A stretch of DNA of 17,190 nucleotides from Cyclostephanos tholiformis (taxonomy: Eukaryota > Bacillariophyta > Thalassiosirophyceae > Thalassiosirales > Thalassiosiraceae): the NCBI GenBank assembly GCA_036939975.1, contig JALLPB010000349.1, positions 1-17,190 of the forward strand, in the 5' to 3' direction. The translations under genes and the position numbers were made by a program. The stretch's first letter is position 1. The number at the start of each line of letters is the position of its first letter. Shown here piece by piece: positions 8,865-16,478 of the stretch. The notes under the pieces are model-generated. The model was not told the DNA's origin. It saw only the letters and a list, made by a program, of their open reading frames with translations, and made no database searches.

Positions 8865-10374
8865 TTATTTATTAGGGTGCTGCGCATGTGCATGCATCAC
8901 AATGTCATGCAATATTTCCCTTGGCATTATCATCTCATCATTGCTAGTCTGCCAATAATGCCGGATACTCTGTGGAATTTCATCAAAATGATGACCAACA
9001 TCCATGAGAGCAGTAGGCATAAAAATGCTGTTCGTGTTGCCAACATCATCCATTTCCACATATCCATCCTCATTTTCATTTTTATAAATGATGTCCTCAT
9101 ACAATTGATCCTCAATCAAGACACCCAAACAAAAATTATGCAATCGGGCCAACATGTTCATTAGTGCAATTGTCCTTTTAATGGTGATTCTATTTGATAA
9201 TGCCATGTGCAATATACCTCATTGTGCAACTAGCATGCCAAAAGCGCACTCAACTCTTATGTGTAACTGTGAATGATAAAAGTTATAATTGTCTTTGATT
9301 TTCTTCTTGTTTGGGTTGCCCGACACATTGGTGTATGGTGTAGCCATGTAAGATGAGTTTAAATATGCATTATCCCCAAAGAGAGTATACCCTCCTCATT
9401 TTAATATGCCACCTTCAAGTCAGGCATAAAGTTCACTGGCCTCAAATGCAACACAATCAGCAGCTGAAGCACCATACACCACACTAATATCAAGTATTCT
9501 CCCTTTAACATCCACGACCGCTTGACAATTCAGGCCAAACTTGTGTTTTTATCCACAAAGGATTTTTTTTCTAACCAATACCGACCCTTTGCGACTCTTT
9601 TAGAGAGAGTTTCTGCATCCATATCAGAATTCCATTGATTGCTCCTGCACAAACGTCAAAATCAACTGCACTTGCATCCTTGAAACCAGCAACAATGTTG
9701 TCCTGCTCCTCAACAGATGATGGATAAGTGATTGCAAAAGATGAACAATGATTATTCACAGCCTATACAACTTACCAAACACTATCCATGTCAACACTGC
9801 GTGATATTCCATAAACCACACCAAGATCATATGGGGAACCCCCGGCAAAATATCAAAGTGAACATGTAAGTTGAACACTTGTTGCAATATGCTCATTACA
9901 CATGGGTGGCAGTTTGAAGTTTCCCCCTTTCTGGCCCCCTTTTGGCACATAATGGCGCATCTAAAGGCAAGTACAATTGATACCTGATGCCAAAACTGCA
10001 TCAAGTTGCCAAAATTTTTCACATGGCATGCGATAGGCACGTCAAAAATAAATGTCACCTACACAGGTGTAAATCTCATGCACAGATTGCCTGACATGCG
10101 GCACTGCCATCCTAAGGGCATGAGAGGATGCATTGGCCTCCTCCTCCTCTTCCTCCTCTTCCAAGATCTGTGTGGCTGCAAACCCCGCTGCCTGCAAAAT
10201 AAGACCGGAGGCTTCGTTGATGATTGTCATGATGAGGAGTGCACTGATCAATATATGGCCAAGGTGAAGGACTCTAGCAAACAATTGCACGGTCATGGGG
10301 GAGCGGTGCCAATGCATTGTATTGTTGGTGGGGTTGGGTGGGAGTGGGAGAGGTGTGTCAAAGGGCAGTGTCAC
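8865..10374 (-). pseudogene. PIF/Harbinger DDE transposase (DDE_Tnp_4 type), decayed
   Basis: Reading minus from about 10374: an acidic run (ILEEEEEEEE), then VGDIYF*RAYRM, FWQL, YFAGGSPYDLGVVYGIS, AITYPSS, CAGAINGILIW, KFGLNCQAVVDVKGR, GDNAYLNSSYMATPY, HSQLHIRVECAFG and NMLARLHNFC, ending MPREILHDIV. This is the order expected of the family's nuclease. The DDE triad is present: Asp at 9510-9512, Asp at 9372-9374, Glu at 9249-9251. Stops lie at 10042-10044 (TGA), 9961-9963 (TAG), 9853-9855 (TGA), 9772-9774 (TAA), 9763-9765 (TAG), 9420-9422, 9396-9398 and 9219-9221 (all TGA), and one frameshift lies near 9555-9575. At least three TGAs sit where Arg fits the context (YF*RAYRM, SL*YFAGG, YA*LEGG), suggesting CGA to TGA decay. 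The N-terminal start is uncertain. Confidence 0.9.
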
Positions 10375-10558
10375 CAGTTGATGGTGGCAGAAGTAGGGGG
10401 CAACGAAGATGGGCGAAGTGGCAGCTACTGAGGGTTATTTCTTTGAGCCTCAAAACAAAATATTCTATGCCAAGCACTCACCCATTTTGGGGGCTTCCCC
10501 CATTTTTTGTGCGGAGAAAACCACAGAAAATGTGCAGAGAACAAAGAACACCAGCTTA

Positions 10559-10584
10559 TGATCAAAAAATCTGCCTGTGGCCGG
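10559..10584. repeat. Internal degenerate copy of the Harbinger TIR
   Basis: tgatcaaaaaatctgcctgt, followed by ggcc, matches the right TIR's tacaaaaaattgatgcctgt motif with a small deletion, about 70 bases inside the end. It is probably a subterminal transposase-binding site. Confidence 0.55.
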
Positions 10585-10629
10585 GGTATCATACTGGGGG
10601 GGAGGACAGACCAAAGTTATGATAATGGG

Positions 10630-10663
10630 GTACAAAAAATTGATGCCTGTGGCATGGCCCTTA
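10630..10663. repeat. Harbinger right TIR with TTA target duplication
   Basis: Bases 10630-10660 are the exact reverse complement of 6998-7028 and are followed by TTA at 10661-10663. Confidence 0.92.
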
Positions 10664-10794
10664 TGAGACGTTCTGTCATTTTTGATTTCCTAAAAGGAAA
10701 ATAGTCAAAAACAGGTGGTGATAAATTTTTGAAACCCTCAAAAGGGATTTTTACTTTCCAAAGCTGCACTTCGGGGGGTCTAAATTCTTGAATC

Positions 10795-11010
10795 TCACGC
10801 ATGGCCGAATGGCATTTTTTAAATTTCACACTACACATATAGTTCTATTTCAAACTACTCACTTCATACTTGTAGACTTTTAAATATATTCACCTACAGT
10901 GTTTATGAATATAAATATACTCACCAAGACGTCAATGTTTTCAGGATGCCACACCTAGCATATCGACTGTCTATTTTTTTCACCTGGAGAGAGAAGCCTT
11001 GATTTGGCAA
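10795..11010 (+). repeat. Left ~31-bp TCAC repeat array
   Basis: Units start TCAC and tend to end in an A/T-rich stretch containing TTTT and AAAT. Spacings are 31, 33, 31, 31 and 59 (one unit at about 10951 is degenerate). Units at 10859 and 11687 (reversed) are visibly alike: TCACTTCATA and TCACTTGATA, each followed by CTTTT and AAAT. Confidence 0.65.
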
Positions 11011-11590
11011 CCGATGGTGGTTGTGGCCATCATCATTGCCTTCATTGTGTTTGACTACGTGACTGATGAATTGTCATGCCTTTTAAAGGCATACTCACGT
11101 GGCGCTACCTTCGTGAGCGGATCCTCTGTCGCATTCATCATCATCCCGCTGTCAATGTTAGCGTCGTGGTGCACTTTGCCTCGCGTTCCATGTCCATGCG
11201 ATTGTCATCTCCAGCCTCCAAAAATAAACTGATTGTTATGATCGCCATGGTTGCTGCATCCCGATTGTCGTTTGTTGTCGTTGCTTTGTGCGATCGATGG
11301 GGGGAATGATACTGATCGTCCCTGCCATGCTCGCCGCTCTCGCAGTGCGTACGGCGCTCTCTCTTGAGGCCAGCACCCAAAAATGTTGATTGTTGGGTGC
11401 GGTCGTTCTCCTCATGCACATCCCACATCATGAAATTTTTGATGACCATGATCATCAAGATCGTGTCATCTCGATTGTCGTGTGCATTCCTGCTCTATTG
11501 TCCACACTAATCGTCTGCATCTCGTTGATCATCGTGTTCACAGCATATTCCCCCGTAGTCATGGCCATTGTCATCGAGAGTCATAACTAG

Positions 11591-11868
11591 GTGAGAGATT
11601 CAAAATTACAGCAATGCTTAAGCATGATATTTTGAATTACCTAAACTGTCAAGTGAAAGATTTAAAAAGTGGCAGTATATCAAGTGACGTTTTTGGAAAT
11701 CATGAGACTAAAATTAGCGATAGGCACAACATTTTAAAAGTCCATAAGCACCGGTGAGGCAAAAGTGGCGAATTATGCTGACATTGCAAATTAGGGGCGC
11801 TGTTGGTGATAGGTTCGGAAAGTAAAAATGCCTGGTGAGGGTTTCAAAAAGTTATTGCCGCCAGGTGA
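11591..11868 (-). repeat. Right ~31-bp TCAC repeat array, inverted
   Basis: On the minus strand TCAC starts near 11868, 11838, 11809, 11757, 11687, 11656 and 11594. Intervals of 30, 29, 31 and 62, plus two irregular ones, fit the same period as the left array in opposite orientation. Confidence 0.6.
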
Positions 11869-12079
11869 GTATAGTTTTTGACTATTTTCTCTTTACTAAA
11901 CTGCGTATTCAATGGTATTTCAATCCTGTAACGGCGGGAAAGACTCCACGTGGAAAGAAGAGCGATGACGCAATACCCCCCCATTTTTCTCCATGTTTTT
12001 AATGACAGACATAATATTGAGAGTCATATTATTATTAGTAGCACTCTTATGTCCGACTAATTTGCTCTTTTGCGCTTGA

Positions 12080-13141
12080 ATGATGCATACCAACTTTTCC
12101 ATCCTTCTCGGCATTCATTATGCTGTCACCATCGTCCATTCCCTTTCCGTCGTCGAATCGCCGCGAGCCCAAATTGCCCGCTCTCGCCTCACAGAAGCAT
12201 TCCGCTCTCCTTCGAAAAAGCTAACCCTCCACCCAGAGCTGGTATTGCCCGAGCCATCCGACCCGACAGCACTGTTATTGAGGTCGACCGAGGTGACAAA
12301 GTTGAGTCAAACGATGCGAACCAAGGCAAAGGCAAATGCGTTGTTCGTGGAAGGAACCGTCGATGCGCTGACACCGATGGGTAAGGAGCAGGAAAATGCG
12401 AGGGGGGAATTCCCCGGTCCCCTCCCAATTATTTACATTCTTCCCGACGAAAATAATACGTTGAGCAATAATATGGAGCAATTGAGGGATGTTGAGGGAT
12501 TGGAAGGCATTCTGGTACCATTCTTCGGAGGGAAGGGAATTGAAAGTGTCAGTGACTACCTAGATGAGTCCAAGAACCAACCAAGCCTGGCTGAGAAATG
12601 CGGTGCTATTTGGGATGCGGGTTTTCAACCGATACCCGAAGTGACGTTTTCTTCCCACACGACATGGACAGAAGAGGATATGGTACGATTAGTAGATGCC
12701 ATCAAAGATACATGTGGAGGAATCGATCCCGTTTCGATTGTGTTCACTAATGCTGGATGCGACGAGACCGCAAATCAGGAAGACCAAAACGACGGAACGT
12801 CGGCGCTCAAATTTATAATACCGCCTTCCATCTCAAAACGACTCACTTTCATTGGATCAGTTCGCACCACTGCCGGAGATGGTAGGATGAATGCTGCCAC
12901 CTCCAAACTGTCATCCTGTAACTTCCATGGGGCCTTCCTCCGTGCAGATTGCGTACCAGGATATAGAATGAATCCCGATCTTAAAGTAGTGGGGGGCTTC
13001 TGGAGTGCTGCCATCAGTGATATGAAAAGCTTAAAGAGCAAAAATTTTAACTTCCGCTCCAAGGTTAAGCTCGAGAAGGACGTGCCGAGTACGTTGATGT
13101 ATTCGTTTCTTCAACAGTGTTCAAATTATGTTCTTTGTTAG
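12080..13141 (+). CDS. Conserved-looking protein, possible TIM-barrel fold, with N-terminal leader
   Basis: Intact single-exon frame of 353 residues from ATG at 12080 (a second Met follows directly). Residues ~5-22 are hydrophobic (FSILLGIHYAVTIVHSLS), as in a signal peptide or the first part of a bipartite plastid presequence. From residue ~113 short hydrophobic strands alternate with helices: LPIIYILPD, GLEGILVPFFGG, GFQPIPEVTF, DPVSIVFTNAG, RLTFIGSVRT and FHGAFLRADCV, and then VVGGFWSAAISDMKSLKSKNF. This resembles an aldolase-type TIM barrel, remotely like indole-3-glycerol-phosphate synthase, but I see none of that enzyme's diagnostic motifs, so I assign no reaction. CpG content and codon use match the gene-rich right side, unlike the sequence to its left. 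It is convergent with the Derlin gene. Gene call firm; fold and function tentative. Confidence 0.8.
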   Translation: MMHTNFSILLGIHYAVTIVHSLSVVESPRAQIARSRLTEAFRSPSKKLTLHPELVLPEPSDPTALLLRSTEVTKLSQTMRTKAKANALFVEGTVDALTPMGKEQENARGEFPGPLPIIYILPDENNTLSNNMEQLRDVEGLEGILVPFFGGKGIESVSDYLDESKNQPSLAEKCGAIWDAGFQPIPEVTFSSHTTWTEEDMVRLVDAIKDTCGGIDPVSIVFTNAGCDETANQEDQNDGTSALKFIIPPSISKRLTFIGSVRTTAGDGRMNAATSKLSSCNFHGAFLRADCVPGYRMNPDLKVVGGFWSAAISDMKSLKSKNFNFRSKVKLEKDVPSTLMYSFLQQCSNYVLC

Positions 13142-13565
13142 CTGTACTTATCATTTCTTTTTTTTGCCTCTGTTACTATTTCCTTTGTTGACTTTTCTAA
13201 GTGGAATGGTATAAGTACCAAAAGGATGTTATGGAGAGTGGCGCACTTGGCGGTCCTGCGGGCGGGGGGGGGAGCCTTAATCCAGATTCTGGTGATTACA
13301 GAGGCTTCTAGAAACTTCGTTGATGTTCTATGCTAAGTCTGTTAATAAATCTCAAAAAGAATTTATCTGTCTCCGTTAAGGCGATAGATGATATAAAAGC
13401 TCAACTTGATCCTTCACAAAATCAGATGATGAGTGATGATCACACTTTTACCCGCCATAGCAGTCTACCCAGGCATATACACAGTATTTCACGTTGATTT
13501 GATACCTTATGCCTAAGGCTGAGGTACCCTAATGAATATGTTGTATGCGACTAGAAAAATCCAGT
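13142..13565. other. Convergent 3' intergenic region
   Basis: Contains the 3' flanks of the plus gene ending at 13141 and the minus gene ending at 13566. It includes T-rich stretches and a G9 run near 13265. No reading frame or RNA gene is visible. Confidence 0.5.
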
Positions 13566-14761
13566 CTAGACCATCTCAAAGTCGGATGAAATCGCCCTGT
13601 ACTTTTCTCTCAGCATACGCGCGTATTTGTCGTCTCCATTGTACCATTGAATGACGAATTTCGGCGTGCGTAGAACGTTTGTTGTTTTGTAGTGATGGTA
13701 GATGTGGCCGAAGACGATACCCAAAAAGTCGAGAACCGGCAATTCCCCCTCAAGCAAGAAAGTCTATTTATTACGGAGCAGTAGAAATATAGCATGGAAA
13801 TAAATTATCATCGCTTTTAGCCGTAAGACGTAAATAGCGAAAGAAGTACAAAATAACCACTTTTACTGGCATAAAAAAAAAAAAAAACGAACTAAGGGCG
13901 ACTCACCTGCGCGAGGAAGAACCACGGCAACAGCTCCGCCCGCGTATTGAACAGTTCGAACATGTTCACCTCCAACCCCTCGTGGTATCGACTCCACACG
14001 TAAACTAGGAATGTGCTGAGATTATGCCCCAGGAAGCGCGGACTCAGCCCCATCATCGAGTACCCCGCCACCATCGACGCCATCCCGAAAAACATCATCA
14101 GCCAGAAGTCGTACGGCTTGCCGTGATTCAGCCGCTCCAGCGTGGACATATACGTCCAAACGAAGTGCGCCGTCATGAGGTATCCCAATCCCATGGGTCC
14201 GAAGTTGAGGAACGCCGTCAGGGGCCTCCATACCTGCATCCTCGTCAGTACGGGCTTCCAATCAAGCTGCAGTATCGACGGGAAGTCGTTGCCGTTCGCG
14301 ACGTATCCGAATATCGCGGCCCCGAAAGATGCGGTCAGATATGCCTTCGTCAACGGCGGCGTCTTGCGATATGCCTCCATTAAACGGGACAGCGCATTGT
14401 CGTCGCCGAAGTCGTCCTCGGCGACCGCGGACATGTCCAAATCGAACGCGCCGTCGTCGAAGTCGAAGTCGGAGTAATCGGATCCCCCATCGTCGTCGTC
14501 TCCATCGGAATCGTCGTCGAGTGCCCCCCCGCGCATCAGGACGACGACGCGCGACGATGGGGGGGAGGCGGGCGCGAGGCACGACGACGACGAGACGCCT
14601 CGACGAACGCTACGGGGCGGCCGTCTCCTGCCAGAGGGAGGGAAAGTCGCACGTTGGGCCAGGGATGACGTCGAGCGAGCGCGGATGATCCGGCCATCGA
14701 TGGTCGGTGGACGAATCGACCCCGATAGGAGGAACAACGCCAGATGTGTGCGATGCCGCAT
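13566..14761 (-). CDS. Derlin/Der1-like membrane protein, two exons, possibly plastid/SELMA type
   Basis: Exon 1 runs 14761-13907 and exon 2 runs 13763-13566, joined in phase 0 (FFLAQ then TFLLEGELPVLDFLGIVFGH), giving 350 residues. Residues ~125-315 follow the Derlin pattern: LTKAYLTASF, WRPLTAFLNFGPMGLGYLM, a Phe/Met-rich membrane helix (FWLMMFFGMASMVAGY), LGHNLSTFLVYVWSRY, LLPWFFLAQ and LDFLGIVFGHIYHHY. Derlins form the half-channel for retrotranslocation in ERAD. Algae with red complex plastids also use plastid-associated paralogs (SELMA) for preprotein import. Here residues 1-75 hold a short hydrophobic stretch (LALFLLSG) and then an Arg/Ser-rich, acid-free region like a transit peptide, followed by an unusual Asp-rich run (81-122) before the membrane domain. 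That favours a plastid-related Derlin, but ER residence is not excluded. It shares a divergent promoter region with the S1 gene. Confidence 0.88.
13764..13906 (-). other. Intron of the Derlin-like gene (143 bp, phase 0)
   Basis: The donor is CAG/GTGAGT reading minus from 13906. The acceptor is AG (ending at 13764), followed by ACTTTCTTGCTTGAGG, which restores the Derlin frame. A run of T (plus-strand A15) lies close to the donor. Without splicing, the frame stops four codons after the junction. Confidence 0.85.
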
Positions 14762-15083
14762 TTGGGCCGAGAGAATTTACCGTGTACTACTTATCCAAAA
14801 GGTCGAGATGACTGCATAATATTATGAGAGTGAGCACCGATCCGGTTTTAGCACCTCACAGGATGATAATAATATGGAACGCGTAACTTTTCTTCCAGGT
14901 GGAGTTTATTTACAAACGGAAGGCACGGCGGATATCGTACACTTTTACCTAACCCCCCCCCCCCCCCCCCCCCCCCCAAACAACCACCGCCCGCCCACAT
15001 CCATCACTTTTTTTTCTCCGACGTGAAGAGTTTTTCTTTTTTTTGTCTCCTCTTTACTCACATCTTCCTCTTGTGGTAAAATA
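14762..15083. promoter_or_regulatory. Divergent promoter region of Derlin-like and S1 genes, with C25 tract
   Basis: The 322 bases between the two divergent starts carry no reading frame. They contain AT-rich blocks near 14815-14875, a 25-C homopolymer at 14953-14977 and a T-rich pyrimidine stretch at 15008-15050 just upstream of the S1 start. No confident TATA box or initiator can be singled out. Confidence 0.55.
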
Positions 15084-16019
15084 ATGGTGGCCTCCATCCT
15101 ATCCTCGCCTACACACGCAGCCGTCTTCCTGTTGGTAATAGGAAGAAGGCTGGCCGCCTCGGCGTTCCAAATCCCTATAATGTCCCATCGGGAGGCTAAC
15201 AATGCCGGATGCCCTCCCATCCGCATGGGCGACGGGGACGGCCCCGATTACGTCGGGGACAAGGTCCTGTATTCCGACGACGACGTCCTCACGCCGGAGA
15301 GGAAGGGTGGATCCCGACCGGCCATGTCCCGGTGGGACTCTCTCAATCCCAAGATCAAGAATCGGATCGTGAAGGAGGCGCAAGAGCGCGCCATCCGAAA
15401 CAAGAAACGGAGGGAGCCGGCGTCGGAGAGGAAGCGGCGGCTGTACGATCAGTACAGGGAGATGCAGGTACAGTCGAGGAGGGACAGGCACGTCGAGCGG
15501 GCGACGCCAGTGAACTCCAGGGCGAGATCGAAATTATCCGATATTACGCCGGGGGGGGGAGTCCTACGTGGTAGGGTGATATCCCTGACGAAATTCGGCG
15601 CGTATGTCGACGTTAACACCGAGGTCGACGGTCTCCTGCACGTGAGCCAGATCACTAGGGACGAATTAGTCGACCATCCGCGCGCGTACCTCAGTCCGGG
15701 AGACGACGTGGAGGTCAGGGTGGTAAGGGTCGATCCCGAATCGAAGAAGTTACAGCTGACCATGCTCCCCGAGGAGATCCTGGAGGAGGAGAACGTCATG
15801 AAAAAGCACGAGGCGAACAACGATGACGAGGACGATCGGATACAATTGGACGAGATCGAGGTCGACGACGAGCTGTGGGGTGAGATCCGTCGAGTGACGG
15901 ACTATGGAGCATACGTCGAAATAGGTGGGTTTGACATGTGGAGAAATAAAAAATAAATTGCCAACGGAAGACGTGGAGTATTCTTCCATTTGCATCGATC
16001 TCATCGACCAAATCGCTAT

Positions 16020-16054
<35 letters not shown>

Positions 16055-16262
16055 AGGCGCCGTTTGTCGCGGTTTTTTACACTTCATGGACCATCCCGTG
16101 TTCGGGGAGGTCAAGGGATCACATCCCAAGGAGTACATGCGCGTTGGCGACAGGGTAAGAGTTTGGGTGATGGACGTGGAAAGGACGCAGATGAGGATAA
16201 AGCTCACCGCCAATCGTCCGGCTGGTTTGCCAGGACCGAGGAGGGAGGTTCAGTGGATTTAA
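15084..16262 (+). CDS. Plastid-targeted protein with two S1 RNA-binding domains, two exons
   Basis: Exon 1 is 15084-15924 and exon 2 is 16057-16262, joined in phase 1 (ATA-G/GC), giving 348 residues. Residues 1-27 form a signal peptide (hydrophobic AAVFLLVIG) ending at ASA, then F28-QIP: the ASAFAP-type motif of diatom plastid preproteins. A basic region follows (~110-150; RNKKRREPASERKRR). The first S1 domain is ~156-230 (RGRVISLTKFGAYVDV, VDGLLHVSQI, GDDVEVRVVRVD, KLQLTM). An acidic linker (NNDDEDDRIQLDE) leads to the second S1 domain, ~263-333 (WGEIRRVTDYGAYVEIG, GFLHFMDHP, MRVGDRVRVWVMDVE, RIKLTA), split by the intron. S1 domains bind RNA; in plastids such proteins act in translation (ribosomal S1, EF-Ts-linked S1 modules) or RNA stability. 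It has fewer domains than bacterial ribosomal S1 and I see no EF-Ts part. Exact role unknown. Confidence 0.9.
15925..16056 (+). other. Intron of the S1 gene (132 bp, phase 1) with C34 tract
   Basis: The donor is ATAG/GTGGGT at 15925. The acceptor is CAG ending at 16056. Bases 16021-16054 are 34 consecutive C directly before AG, acting as the polypyrimidine tract. Removing the intron joins VEI to GAVCRGF and completes the second S1 domain; unspliced, the frame stops at 15956. Confidence 0.85.
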
Positions 16263-16478
16263 GAACGAATGAATGCGATCGATCGGGGGTCCACTGGCGG
16301 GTGTTATGTCGAATTTGGGTGGTATGCTACTACGTATTTTCTTCGAGTGCACGAATGGTTCGTCTATGATCTATTATTTTTACCACAAGATAAAATCTCA
16401 CTGGGAGTTTCTTCGTCGGTACACATCCGATCCATTCGTGACAAGTGTGATATGGCCTGTTTTTTCTGTTTTTTGTTT
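16263..16478. other. Convergent 3' intergenic region
   Basis: Spacer of 216 bases between the stop of the S1 gene (plus) and the stop of the PTPS-like gene (minus). It is AT-rich and T-rich near 16455-16480. No gene is supported; overlapping frames here are shadows. Confidence 0.5.

Larger units (their letters stand above)
6998..10660. mobile_element. PIF/Harbinger DNA transposon, complete ends, decayed genes
   Basis: Terminal inverted repeats are perfect over 31 bases: 6998-7028 (begins gggccatgccacaggcatca) and the reverse complement at 10630-10660. TTA flanks both ends (6995-6997 and 10661-10663), matching the TWA target duplication known for the PIF/Harbinger superfamily. The 3.66-kb interior holds the two genes typical of the family in tail-to-tail order: a Myb/SANT-like ORF on plus and a DDE transposase on minus, both with stops and frameshifts. 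A 12-bp hairpin lies just inside the left end (7084-7116) and a degenerate extra copy of the TIR lies inside the right end (10559-10584). It cannot transpose by its own proteins, but the intact ends could be mobilised by a related transposase. Confidence 0.92.
10691..11895. mobile_element. Non-autonomous TIR element with facing ~31-bp subterminal arrays
   Basis: The ends at 10691-10761 and 11817-11895 are imperfect inverted repeats: both contain gaaaatagtcaaaaac, ttttgaaaccctca and tttttactttcc in the same order when one is reversed. The outermost 16 bases match at 14 positions and begin TA. Inside each end is a tandem series of degenerate ~31-bp units starting TCAC. On the left (plus strand) they start at 10795, 10826, 10859, 10890, 10921 and 10980. 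On the right, GTGA (the reverse) occurs at 11591, 11653, 11684, 11754, 11806, 11835 and 11865, mostly one or two periods apart. The core (about 11000-11580) is low complexity, keeps many CpGs and encodes no recognisable protein. It lies 28 bases right of the Harbinger target site and 185 bases upstream of the next gene. Superfamily unknown; a TA target site is possible. Confidence 0.7.

Noticed and set aside
10795..11010. CRISPR array (31-bp periodic repeat)
   Set aside because: Only the TCAC start and an A/T-rich tail are conserved, there are no unique spacers between identical repeats, and the genome is eukaryotic.
11141..11458. 105-codon minus frame and overlapping plus frames in the core of the array element
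   Set aside because: Residue composition reflects CAT/GTC low complexity; no transposase or other domain is visible.
14022..14688. Long overlapping Arg-rich frames on both strands over the Derlin-like gene
   Set aside because: They are shadows of the GC-rich, Asp-coding stretch of the real exon.
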